Of a DNA stretch of 64,000 nt, positions 8,120 to 18,015 are shown piece after piece. The DNA is taken from the NCBI GenBank assembly GCA_022775765.1, contig JALFKC010000063.1:1-64000 (forward strand). The letters run 5' to 3'. Position numbers and translations under genes: made by a program. Within the stretch, counting starts at the first letter, position 1. Each line of letters opens with the position of its first letter. The notes under the pieces were generated by a model. It did no database searches, had not been told where the DNA came from, and was given only the letters and a program-made list of their open reading frames with translations. Origin of the DNA: Campylobacter sp. (lineage in GTDB: Bacteria; Campylobacterota; Campylobacteria; Campylobacterales; Campylobacteraceae).

Positions 8120-9234
8120 TTGCAAGAAAAATACCAAAAATTGATTGATGATTTCAAAATCGCATAAAAAGAGTTTGAGCTTAAATGTCTGCGTGGCAAA
8201 AATGATTATAATGTTTTTAGTGAGTTTTTTAATGTTTCTGACGAAGTTAGACCTCATTTTAATTTTCTTTATACTTTTTTAAATCCAGATGGGAAGTACT
8301 ATCAAAAAGGGCTATTTTTAAAAAAATTTTTGGAAATTTATGCTATTAGCGAGTTTGATTTGCAAAATGCTAAAGTTTATAAAGAGCACAAAAATATCGA
8401 TATTTTCATCACTGATGGCACAAATCACATAATCTTAGAAAATAAAATTTATGCTAATGAGCAAAAAAATCAAATCGCAAGATATATAGAAACTATCAAA
8501 AAAGAGTGTGAGTGTGAATTTGAAAATATCACAGTTTTATATCTTTTGCTTGATAAAAAGCTACCTAGCAAATATAGCATTGGTGATTTTGAGATAGAAA
8601 ATAGCTTTTTGGTGCATGGGGATGAGCAGTAAAAATCACGGCGATTAGCTATGAGAGCGAAATTGCGTGCTGGCTTAAAAGGTGCAAAGATGAGGTCGGG
8701 AATATAACAAATTTAGGTTTTATCATCGGCGAATATGAAAATGTAATCAAAAAATTATATGGGAGATATGAAATGGTAAATGCGGATATTAAAAAAGTGA
8801 TTGAAAATAATTATGATACAGCAAAAACGATTTATGAAGAGTTTGAAAATACAGAAAAAGAGATTATAAATGAGTTTTTGCAAAGTTCTTGTAAAATTTT
8901 AGTTGAAAAAAATAAAATACGATTTTAAAGCCGAGATTATTTTAGATTTTAATCAAATTAGAATTTACAAAGACGATTATGAAGTTAATTTTTGGGTTGA
9001 ATTTTGGTTTAAAAAAATCAGTTAATTTATGGAATTGCCCCAGATGACGGAAATAAATATAACGCTCAAAAAATAATTATTGAGACTGCAGATGATTATT
9101 TTAAGTCCACGAAATATTGGAGTGCCTATAAAGAAATTCCTGATTTCATAGAAAACATCTGAAAATTTCTGCGAAATCATCCTAATATGGTTGATAAATA
9201 CAAAGATGAACTTGAGAAATCAATAAAAATTTAG
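8120..9234 (+). pseudogene. Decayed PD-(D/E)XK nuclease superfamily protein
   Basis: TTG start then LQEKYQKLIDDFKIA*KEFELKCLRGKNDYNVFSEFF...KNIDIFITDGTNHIILENKIYANEQKNQIARYIE, then further stops and frameshifts to ...DELEKSIKI*. Confidence 0.65.
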
Positions 9235-9286
9235 ATAAATTTATAAAAGAGTAAATTTCCATCATTCAAACAATTTAACCCCAAAA

Positions 9287-9315
9287 AGCCTTGCAAAGCC
9301 AAAATTTGCAAGGCT
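9287..9315. terminator. Hairpin upstream of dnaE, possibly a terminator
   Basis: AGCCTTGCAAA-gccaaaa-TTTGCAAGGCT, 11-bp perfect stem. Confidence 0.45.
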
Positions 9316-9397
9316 AAATTTACCCAAATTCATCAGGTCTTTATGCTAAATTCGCTACAATATTCGCAAAAATTTACAAACTTAGAAAAGAGAATTT

Positions 9398-12300
9398 ATG
9401 AGCAATTTTACACATCTTCACCTGCATACTGAGTATTCACTGCTTGATGGGGCAAATAAGCTTGATGAGCTTGCTAGCGTTTTAAAACATCAAGGTGTCA
9501 AAAGCGTTGCAATCACAGACCACGGCAATATGTTTGGTGCTATTGACTTTTATAAGACTATGAAAAAAAATGGCATAAAACCAATCATCGGTATGGAAGG
9601 CTATATCCATAATGGCGAAAATTTAGATGACAAAGAGGACAAAAACCGCTTTCATATCATACTTTTAGCCAAAAACGAAACTGGCTACAAAAACTTGATG
9701 AAGCTTAGCTCATTAGCGTATTTAGAAGGATTTTACCGCAATCCACGCATTAACAAAAAACTTCTTAGAGAAAACTGCGAAGGGCTAATATGTAGCTCAG
9801 CTTGCTTGCAAGGAGAGGTGAATTTTCACCTAAATTTAAGCGAACGCAATCTCAAAAGGGGAGCAAAAGGCTATGAAAAAGCTAAAGAGGTCGCCCTTGA
9901 ATACAAAGAGATGTTTGGGGATGATTTTTACCTTGAGATAATGCGTCACGGTATCGGCGATCAGCGTAAAATCGACGATCAGGTTATTAGGCTTGCCAAA
10001 GAAACAGGTATCAATCTTTTGGCTACCAATGACGCTCACTATCCGTTTAAGGATAGGGCTGCAGCACACGAAGTGTTTATGTGTATAGCGATGGGAACGA
10101 CGCTAAATGACGAAAAACGCCTAAAACACAGCGTCCATGAGTTTTATGTCAAAAGCCCTGAAGAGATGAGTGCGTTGTTTGCTGATATTCCTGAGGCGAT
10201 AGAGAACTCTCAGATTATCGTTGATAAGTGTAATTTAAGCTTTCCTTTTGATAACAAAGACTACTCACCAACCCCGCCAAACTTTAAATTCACACTTGAA
10301 TATGCCAAAGAAGATGGGGTAAGCTTGCCAAATCCAGGCAAAATTTACGACCATGCAAATGATGACTGTCTTTTTGTGCATAAGTGTAAAGCTGGACTTA
10401 AAGAGAGGCTCAAATTTATAGATGAATCAAAGCACGACGAGTATAGACAAAGGCTTGAAAAAGAGATGAATATCATCCAAAATATGGGCTTTTCAGGCTA
10501 TATGCTTATAGTTTATGACTTTATAAACTGGGCTAAGGATAATGGCATACCAGTTGGCCCTGGTAGGGGCTCAGCAGCTGGAAGTTTGTGTGCGTTTTCG
10601 CTTCGTATCACTGATATTGATCCACTTCCTTACAGTCTACTTTTTGAGCGGTTTTTGAACCCTGATCGTATAAGTATGCCTGATATTGATGTGGATTTTT
10701 GTCAAGCAAGGCGTGGGGAAGTGATCGATTATGTTATCAATCAATATGGCAAATATAATGTCGCTCAGGTTGCAACCTTTGGTAAGCTTTTGGCAAGAGG
10801 CGTGATAAGAGATGTCGCTAGAGTTATTGATATGCCTCTTATTGATAGCGATAAAATGGCAAAGATGGTGCCTGATGAGCTTGGTATTACCCTAAATGGA
10901 AGTGGTGAAGTTGGCGATCCAAAATACAAACCAGGTGCGTATCAAAAAGAAGAAAAACTAAGAAATCTCATCCAAGATAGCACTCAAGCAGCTGAAGTAT
11001 GGAAATATGCTCTAGCACTAGAAGGCCTTAATAGAAATGCTGGTATGCATGCAGCTGGTGTGGTGATAAGCAATGAAGAACTTTGGAACAAAACCCCGCT
11101 TTTTAGGCAAACTAAAGATGAAAATGGCCACTATATCACTCAATATACCAAAAATTTCCTAGAGGATGTGGATCTAATCAAATTCGACTTTTTGGGGCTT
11201 AAAAACCTTGATGTCATCGACAACGCACTCAAACTCATCAAAGATCGCTACAACAAAGAGATAGTTTGGGAAAATATTAATGTCAATGACAAAAAAACTT
11301 ATGAAACCATCCAAAGCGGCAATACTTTAGGGATTTTTCAAATAGAGGGTGCGGGTATGCAAGATCTAGCGATGAATTTAAGACCTGACTGTTTTGAAGA
11401 TATCATCGCGATGATTTCGCTATATCGCCCAGGGCCTATGGATCTTATACCTGATTTTATTGCTAGAAAACACGGAACTGCGAAGGTTTCATATCTGATG
11501 GATGAGATCAAAGATATCCTTGAGCCAACTTATGGGGTTATAGTTTATCAAGAACAAGTTATGCAAATCGTGCAAAGAATCGGCGGATTTAGCCTAGGAG
11601 AAGCGGATTTGGTGCGTCGTGCGATGGGTAAAAAAGATGAGAAAAAACTAGCCCAGATGAAAGAGCACTACCTTGATGGGGCGAAAGCCAAAGGACTTGA
11701 TGTTAAAAAAGCTGATGAGGTTTTTGAGCTGATTATGAAATTTGCCTCATACGGCTTTAACAAATCTCATGCTGCGGCGTATTCGATGATAACATTTCAA
11801 ACTGCGTATCTAAAGACGTATTATCCAGCTGAGTTTATGGCTGCTTTGCTAACTAGCGAACAGGGAAATTTGGACAAAGTGGCTGTCTATATCGATGAGA
11901 TTAAACGCCTTGATATGCAAATTTTGCCGCCTTGTGTGAATAAATCTTTGCGTGAGTTTAGCGTTAGCAAGAATGAAAATGGCAAAGACGCGATCATCTT
12001 TGGAATGGGAGCACTAAAGGGTATGGGAAGTAGTGCGATAGAAAACATTGTCACCCAAAGAAAAGAAGGTGGTGAGTTTGTAAGCCTTGATGATTTTGTC
12101 TCTAGGATAGACAATGTCGCGGTTAATAAACGCTCGGTTGAGGCTTTGATTCAATCAGGTGCGATGGATATTTTTGGCTATACAAGGCAGTGTTTGATGC
12201 AAAATACTCAAAATATCTTGGATGCTTGCAAAACCTCTAACGCTATCAAAAAAGACGCACAAAACTCGCTATTTAGTCTAGAGGATATGGATACCACGGT

Positions 12301-13018
12301 TAAGGTTAATATTCAGATGGTTGATGGTGAGTTTCCAAATAATACTCTTTTGAAATTTGAAAAAGACACCTTGGGGATTTACATTTCAGGCCATCCACTT
12401 GATAGCTATAAAGATATTTTGTCATCTATCAAATACACGCTAAGTAGCGAATTTGACGAGCTTCCAGCGGCGTGTGAGAGACTGCTTGTGGCTAAGGTTG
12501 AGGATGTAACTACCAAAATCACCAAAAAAGGTAGCAAGATGGGGATTTTGCAACTTTTGGATATGCACGGTAACATTGAGATGATCGCCTTTGAAAAAGA
12601 GTTCAAAGAATTTGAGAAAATTTACGAAAATGAGCCTGAATCGCCATTTGGATTTAGCACTAGGATTATCAAAGATGATGGGCAGGTTCGTATAAATTTG
12701 CTCAATACCTATAAACTTGATGATTTAAAAGAGATGGAATTTGAAGAGAAAGACTACAAAAGACAGGGCAAATTTAGCCAAAATCAAACCAAGCAAAAGC
12801 ATAAAACTGAGATTTTTGAAGTTTTGCTAGACATAACAAATTTAAACAAAGATAAAATCTCAAAACTTTATAATCTAGCCCATCAAAGCGTAAAAGAGGA
12901 AAACTACCAAAAGCTTGTTCTGAAGGTAAAAACTTCAGATGAAATTCTAATTTATGAGACCAATTTTTATGTGGATGAGAGATTTATAGATGAGTATGAG
13001 AGTATTTTAGTAGCTTGA
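9398..13018 (+). CDS. dnaE: DNA polymerase III subunit alpha
   Basis: FTHLHLHTEYSLLDGANKLDEL PHP domain, PGRGSAAGSL, DIDVDF, 1206 aa. Confidence 0.98.
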   Translation: MSNFTHLHLHTEYSLLDGANKLDELASVLKHQGVKSVAITDHGNMFGAIDFYKTMKKNGIKPIIGMEGYIHNGENLDDKEDKNRFHIILLAKNETGYKNLMKLSSLAYLEGFYRNPRINKKLLRENCEGLICSSACLQGEVNFHLNLSERNLKRGAKGYEKAKEVALEYKEMFGDDFYLEIMRHGIGDQRKIDDQVIRLAKETGINLLATNDAHYPFKDRAAAHEVFMCIAMGTTLNDEKRLKHSVHEFYVKSPEEMSALFADIPEAIENSQIIVDKCNLSFPFDNKDYSPTPPNFKFTLEYAKEDGVSLPNPGKIYDHANDDCLFVHKCKAGLKERLKFIDESKHDEYRQRLEKEMNIIQNMGFSGYMLIVYDFINWAKDNGIPVGPGRGSAAGSLCAFSLRITDIDPLPYSLLFERFLNPDRISMPDIDVDFCQARRGEVIDYVINQYGKYNVAQVATFGKLLARGVIRDVARVIDMPLIDSDKMAKMVPDELGITLNGSGEVGDPKYKPGAYQKEEKLRNLIQDSTQAAEVWKYALALEGLNRNAGMHAAGVVISNEELWNKTPLFRQTKDENGHYITQYTKNFLEDVDLIKFDFLGLKNLDVIDNALKLIKDRYNKEIVWENINVNDKKTYETIQSGNTLGIFQIEGAGMQDLAMNLRPDCFEDIIAMISLYRPGPMDLIPDFIARKHGTAKVSYLMDEIKDILEPTYGVIVYQEQVMQIVQRIGGFSLGEADLVRRAMGKKDEKKLAQMKEHYLDGAKAKGLDVKKADEVFELIMKFASYGFNKSHAAAYSMITFQTAYLKTYYPAEFMAALLTSEQGNLDKVAVYIDEIKRLDMQILPPCVNKSLREFSVSKNENGKDAIIFGMGALKGMGSSAIENIVTQRKEGGEFVSLDDFVSRIDNVAVNKRSVEALIQSGAMDIFGYTRQCLMQNTQNILDACKTSNAIKKDAQNSLFSLEDMDTTVKVNIQMVDGEFPNNTLLKFEKDTLGIYISGHPLDSYKDILSSIKYTLSSEFDELPAACERLLVAKVEDVTTKITKKGSKMGILQLLDMHGNIEMIAFEKEFKEFEKIYENEPESPFGFSTRIIKDDGQVRINLLNTYKLDDLKEMEFEEKDYKRQGKFSQNQTKQKHKTEIFEVLLDITNLNKDKISKLYNLAHQSVKEENYQKLVLKVKTSDEILIYETNFYVDERFIDEYESILVA

Positions 13019-13066
13019 GTTTGCGGGGCTAAGCCCTGCATAAATTTGCGAATATAAAGAAATTAG

Positions 13067-13297
13067 ATGGCACACAAGCACGAACTTTATGCCAAAATTG
13101 GTATGTTGGCACATCTGATTATAATATTTTCTATAATTTATAAAATTAAAAATAATTTAAATTATTTTGACTATTTTTTGGTAGTTGTTTTATTTTGGTA
13201 TGTTTATACTCTCATTTTTGATATCTGTTTTATTATTAATTCTACCAAAAAAGATTGCATAATTTTTAGCTTTTTTTGCTCTGTTAATGCTAGTTAG
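13067..13297 (+). CDS. Small hypothetical membrane protein
   Basis: 76-aa hydrophobic ORF. Confidence 0.35.
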   Translation: MAHKHELYAKIGMLAHLIIIFSIIYKIKNNLNYFDYFLVVVLFWYVYTLIFDICFIINSTKKDCIIFSFFCSVNAS

Positions 13298-13323
13298 AAA
13301 TATCTTTGCAATTTAAAATTAGC

Positions 13324-14121
13324 CTACTCAAGCAAAATTTTAAAATCTTTCATCTCAAAAAGCATCAAATCATCTCTTTTCGTGCTAAGAAGCTTATTGC
13401 TAAAGCCATTTTTTGAAAAAATCGTGTAAAGATTTGGGTTAAAACCGAGCTTATGGCATTTTTGTTCTAGCAAGGTTAGAGTGTTTTTACAAACTTTTCT
13501 ATCTTTGTATTTAACCTCTCCAACAATCAAATCCGAAGAATTAACCGCGAAAATATCTATCTCTTCATCTTTATTCCAAAAACTTGATATCTCATAACCG
13601 CGTAAATTTAGGGCTTTTCTAAGAAGTTCGGCACTCAAAAGTTCAAAACCAAGGCTTGCGTAATTATCAAAATCATCTTTGATAATCTCTAAGACTTTGT
13701 CAAATCTGCCAGCTTTTAAAAGCTCTAAATTTGGCTGACAAAACCTAAACCAAAATCTAGCAAAATTACTTCTAAAATGCACCTTATCGTGAATAGTTCT
13801 ACGCCTTAAATTTCGCGGAAGTTTTTCGTTTTTATTCGCTGGAATTATTTTTATCTCTTTATTTTTTTCAACTTTTAAAAATCCGCTACTTATTAGAGTA
13901 ATGAGAGTTTTTTGAGCTTTGAAGCGTGGCAAAACCTTTACTATGCCAAATTTTTTCCTATCGCTTGAGGCAAATTTGATGAGAGCTTTGGTAGATTCAT
14001 CATCAAATTTGAAGTCAAATCTTTCAAAAGGAATGAGAATTTCTGTTTTAATCAAAGAAAAAATGTCATTTTCATAACTTTTGACATTTAATTCATCAAA
14101 CACCGTATGAAATTTCACCAA
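13324..14121 (-). CDS. DUF234-like/ PD-(D/E)XK-type domain protein
   Basis: C-terminus GFELLSAELLRKAL...SSFWNKDEEIDIFAVNSSDLIVGEVKYK matches the DUF234-type nuclease-like domain. Confidence 0.65.
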   Translation of the reverse strand: MVKFHTVFDELNVKSYENDIFSLIKTEILIPFERFDFKFDDESTKALIKFASSDRKKFGIVKVLPRFKAQKTLITLISSGFLKVEKNKEIKIIPANKNEKLPRNLRRRTIHDKVHFRSNFARFWFRFCQPNLELLKAGRFDKVLEIIKDDFDNYASLGFELLSAELLRKALNLRGYEISSFWNKDEEIDIFAVNSSDLIVGEVKYKDRKVCKNTLTLLEQKCHKLGFNPNLYTIFSKNGFSNKLLSTKRDDLMLFEMKDFKILLE

Positions 14122-14245
14122 ATCCGTAATGTCTAAGGTGGGAAATTTTTGGTGCGTATTTTTTAGAGTAAAAATCGCTTCTCCTTAAGATTGTTTGTGT
14201 ATTGTATCAAATTTTTAAGCTTTATGGGTATAATTTGCTATAATT

Positions 14246-15568
14246 TTGCAAAAAGAGAGCGATATGGATATACAAGAGATTAAAAAAGGGATAATTTTAA
14301 AAGAGGGAACTTACTATTTTGACTACGCTGCTAGTGGGCTAGGATATCAACCGATTGAAAATGAGATCAATGCACTTCTTAAAACCTACGCAAATACCCA
14401 CTCAAACTCAAACGATCACGCAATAAAAACATCTGAATACTATCAAGGTGCAAAAAAAGGAATCAAAAATTTACTAAAACTTGAGGATAAATTTTATACC
14501 ATTGCGTGTGGAAGTGGCTCAACTGCTGCAATAAAGAAATTCCAAGAGCTAATGGGAATTTATATACCGCCGATGACTAGGGAATTTTTAGGGATTGACA
14601 AAAGCAAAATAGCAAATTTACCACTTGTGATTATTTCGCCTTTTGAGCACCACTCAAATGAACTAAGCTACCGCGGGGGGCTTTGCGAAGTGGTAAGAAT
14701 AGGGCTTGATGAAAATGGACGGATGGATTTTGATGAGCTTGATAGGGCTTTAAAAGCCAATAAAGGTCGCAAAATAATCGCTAGTTTTTGCCTTACTTCA
14801 AATGTCACAGGCGTGGTTATGGATTATCAAAGAGCGTATTTTATGATAAAAGGAAGTGGCGGAATTGTGGCGTTTGACGCGTCAAGCTATCTGCCTTATG
14901 CAGACATCAATCCTATGTTTTATGACGCACTATTTTTTTCAGGACATAAATTTTTGGGTGGGGTAAGCTCGCCTGGTATGCTTGTGATTAAAAAAGAGCT
15001 TTGCAAAGGGGATGAACCAACTTTTGCAGGGGGTGGAACAGTCCAGTATGCAAGTAGAAGTGAGACGATATATAGCGTGGATACTGAAGAGATTGAAGAA
15101 GCTGGAACACCGCCAATTTTGGGTGTTGTGAAGCTGTATTTGGCGTTAAAACTTAGAAATGATGCTGGACTTGAAGTGATAAAACAAAGAGAAAATATGC
15201 TAAAAGAGTATTTTTATAATAAAATCTCAAAAATAAACGAGATTAGGCTTTATGGTGGGGATTTAAAGGATAGAATGGCGATATTTTCTTTTGACATCAA
15301 GGGGTTTGACTCACATAAATTTGCAGGAATTTTGTCACAAAAATATGGCGTAATGTGTAGAGCAGGGTGTCTTTGTGCTGGGCCATATGGGCATGATTTG
15401 CTAGGGCTAGATGATCATCAAGCCATAGAAAATAAGCCAAATTTTGTGCGAATTAGCCTGCACTATACACACGACGAAGATGATATTGATTATCTAGTAA
15501 GTGCGATAAAGTATATAGTAAAGATTAGAGACAAAATTCGCCTTAGCCAGGGAAGATATCAGTGCTAG
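14246..15568 (+). CDS. Class V PLP-dependent aminotransferase (SufS/CsdA-like); start may be ATG at 14264
   Basis: YFDYAASGLGYQP, SPFEHHSNELSYR, FSGHKFLGGVSSPGML, MCRAGCLCAGP. Confidence 0.88.
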   Translation: MQKESDMDIQEIKKGIILKEGTYYFDYAASGLGYQPIENEINALLKTYANTHSNSNDHAIKTSEYYQGAKKGIKNLLKLEDKFYTIACGSGSTAAIKKFQELMGIYIPPMTREFLGIDKSKIANLPLVIISPFEHHSNELSYRGGLCEVVRIGLDENGRMDFDELDRALKANKGRKIIASFCLTSNVTGVVMDYQRAYFMIKGSGGIVAFDASSYLPYADINPMFYDALFFSGHKFLGGVSSPGMLVIKKELCKGDEPTFAGGGTVQYASRSETIYSVDTEEIEEAGTPPILGVVKLYLALKLRNDAGLEVIKQRENMLKEYFYNKISKINEIRLYGGDLKDRMAIFSFDIKGFDSHKFAGILSQKYGVMCRAGCLCAGPYGHDLLGLDDHQAIENKPNFVRISLHYTHDEDDIDYLVSAIKYIVKIRDKIRLSQGRYQC

Positions 15569-15989
15569 GCTTGCTAAATTTAGTATTGCTAAATTTGAGA
15601 TGATTTGATATAAAATTAATTAATAATTTTTAAATAAAATTGGCTATATCGCTTTTAATTTAAAGAGTTTTGTTGATTTAATGAATTTATAGTTAAACTT
15701 ATTTTGTATAAATATTAATTTTTATTTTAAAATAGAAGTTGATTTTAATTTGTTTTTATAGTAAAAATCAAAAATTTTCGTATGCCTTAATAAAATAAAA
15801 TTAATATTTTAGGTATTTTGCACCCATACTTTTTTTGTTTATATCATCAAGCAAAAATACACAAAATAGCTGCAAATAAGTTGATTTAATCGCATTTTTC
15901 TAGTCTTTCTTATGGTAAATATAAAATTATTGATATTAAATATTGGGCTAGCAAATATAAATAATAAAAAAGATATTTTAAAATATAAT

Positions 15990-16199
15990 TTATTTTTTAT
16001 AGATATTTTTTTGGTGTTTTGTAAAAAATAGCAAGTTTTTCGTTCTTAAAATCAAGTTGTTCTGTTTATTTGAATTTGCTAACTTGTCGCATTTTGTAAC
16101 TTTTGCTTTGTAGTTTTGTTTTTTTCTACAGCCAACCAAAAAAACTATAGTTAATGGGCATAATAGAAATTCCAAATATCTTTTTATTATTAAAGTCAC
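15990..16199 (-). CDS. Putative small lipoprotein
   Basis: Lipobox-like FLVGC after a hydrophobic N-terminus; GTG start; no homology recognised. Confidence 0.3.
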   Translation of the reverse strand: MTLIIKRYLEFLLCPLTIVFLVGCRKKQNYKAKVTKCDKLANSNKQNNLILRTKNLLFFTKHQKNIYKK

Positions 16200-16250
16200 T
16201 CTCTATCAAGCCAATTTAAAATAATATTATCAAAAACTATGATATTTAAA

Positions 16251-16266
16251 ATTGATTATAATCAAT
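16251..16266. promoter_or_regulatory. Perfect palindrome ATTGATTATAATCAAT
   Basis: 16-bp perfect dyad about 50 bp upstream of the putative lipoprotein gene; embeds TATAAT. Confidence 0.4.
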
Positions 16267-16624
16267 ACAGACATTATTATTGTTTTAGCTAATAATCTTA
16301 AAACGGATTTTTATTACGGAATAATTTAGCTTAAATTTCTAATATTTAAGATTGCATTTTAGTTATTTTGCAAATTTCGCATATGCTGATTTTTAAAAAG
16401 ATTGCTAGTTTTTATCACTTTTTTTGTTTAAGTGATCTTTTTACTTCCATTTTGTCTATTTTTAAACTCTTTATTCTTTGGTAAAATACTATATTATTTT
16501 TAATTTAAAATAGTTGGCTTTGTGTTCTATGGTAATGTTTTTTGATCTAAACTATAGGCTAAATTTAGATCAAAATTTTACTAGTTTTAGTTATATAATT
16601 TAAGAATTTATTAAATAAACACTC

Positions 16625-16652
16625 AATAAGCTAAGAATTTTCTTAGCTTATT
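16625..16652. terminator. Palindromic terminator overlapping the metK stop
   Basis: AATAAGCTAAGAA-TT-TTCTTAGCTTATT. Confidence 0.6.
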
Positions 16653-17850
16653 TTAACAGAGATCTAAAAAGATCAACGCTATCAAGAGCCTCCCACGGAT
16701 AGCTTGGGTCACCTACTTGACCATTAGCTGCAACCTTAGCATACCAAAATGTCTCATCGCTTGGCTTATCAAGTTTAAATTTATCAGTTATCCATTTTGG
16801 GGTGAGTGGGAAGTGCTGCATTACAAATTTTGATAATTCTACATCGTCAATCCCATCTGCGTAAGTCCCCATAGTATCGATACTTACTGAGGTTGGTTTG
16901 GCTCTACCGATTGCGTAGCTTAGCTGAACTATGCACTTTTTAGCAATACTAGCAGCGACTATATTTTTGGCGATATATCTAGCTGCATAAAGCCCACTTC
17001 TATCAACTTTAGTGTAGTCTTTGCTACTTTGAGCACCACCACCAATTGGCGAATATCCACCAAAACTATCCACGATAAGCTTCCTGCCTGTTAAACCACT
17101 ATCGTGAAGTGAGCTGTGATTGACATATCTTCCAGTTGGATTTATATATATGATAGTGTTTTGCTTGTCATATAAATTTGATGGAAGCCCTGCGTCGTCG
17201 ATTAAACTCTGAATTAACTCTCTTAAATCTTTGATATCCATACTCTCTACGCAAGGAGCTGAAACTACGATAGTGTGGATACGCTGTGGTTTGCAACTCT
17301 CAAAATTATCTTTTGAGCCATAATCAAGCGTAACTTGCGTTTTGATATCAACGCCTAATTTATCAGGGTTTGACCTAGCAAATTCATATACTTTATTGCA
17401 AAGTTGCCTTGCGTAAGTTATCGCAGCAGGCATTAAATTCTCAGTCTCATTTGAAGCAAAGCCAAACATTATACCTTGATCGCCTGCACCGATTTCGCCA
17501 CCGCTTTGATCTACGCCTTGATTGATATCTGGGCTTTGTTTGTTTAAAAGAACATGAACTTCCATATCATCTGGGTGAAGACATTGGGCTTTGCTAAATT
17601 TAGGATTACCGTTATAGCCTATGTCAAAAAGAGCTTTTTTGGCTACATTTTCTATTTCGCTAAAGCTAAAGTTTATTTTAGAGTTTATCTCGCCACCTAT
17701 TATTATATGTTTTCCAGCTACAAAAACTTCACTTGCTATTCTAGCGTTTTTATCTTTTGTAAGCACCATATCAACGATACTATCAGCTATTATATCAGCA
17801 CATTTATCAGGGTGACCTGGGCTTACAACTTCTGAAGTGAATAAATACAT
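16648..17850 (-). CDS. metK: S-adenosylmethionine synthetase
   Basis: MYLFTSEVVSPGHPDKCADIIADSIVD; GAGDQGIMFGFA; GGGAQSSKDYTKVDRSG. Confidence 0.98.
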   Translation of the reverse strand: MYLFTSEVVSPGHPDKCADIIADSIVDMVLTKDKNARIASEVFVAGKHIIIGGEINSKINFSFSEIENVAKKALFDIGYNGNPKFSKAQCLHPDDMEVHVLLNKQSPDINQGVDQSGGEIGAGDQGIMFGFASNETENLMPAAITYARQLCNKVYEFARSNPDKLGVDIKTQVTLDYGSKDNFESCKPQRIHTIVVSAPCVESMDIKDLRELIQSLIDDAGLPSNLYDKQNTIIYINPTGRYVNHSSLHDSGLTGRKLIVDSFGGYSPIGGGAQSSKDYTKVDRSGLYAARYIAKNIVAASIAKKCIVQLSYAIGRAKPTSVSIDTMGTYADGIDDVELSKFVMQHFPLTPKWITDKFKLDKPSDETFWYAKVAANGQVGDPSYPWEALDSVDLFRSLLK

Positions 17851-18015
17851 AACTCTCCTTTTAGGATATTAAATCTGACATTGTATCATTCAAGCTTTAA
17901 ATTATCGTTAATATTTGATACATTTTCATAAATTTTATAGATATAAATTACTGTTTTAACCTAAATTTATAAAAAGTTTAGATATATTTTTAGATATTTT
18001 TACAAAGGGCAAAAA

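Noticed and set aside
8017-8199. Reverse-strand 60-aa ORF
   Set aside because: Overlaps the start of the nuclease pseudogene, low complexity, no supporting signal.
9161-9163. TGA in the nuclease remnant as another selenocysteine codon
   Set aside because: The gene has several other stops and frame changes and no C-x-x-U context.
14674-14679. G6 run inside the class V aminotransferase gene as a phase-variable tract
   Set aside because: Encodes conserved RGG in a full-length ORF; six Gs is short for Campylobacter contingency tracts.
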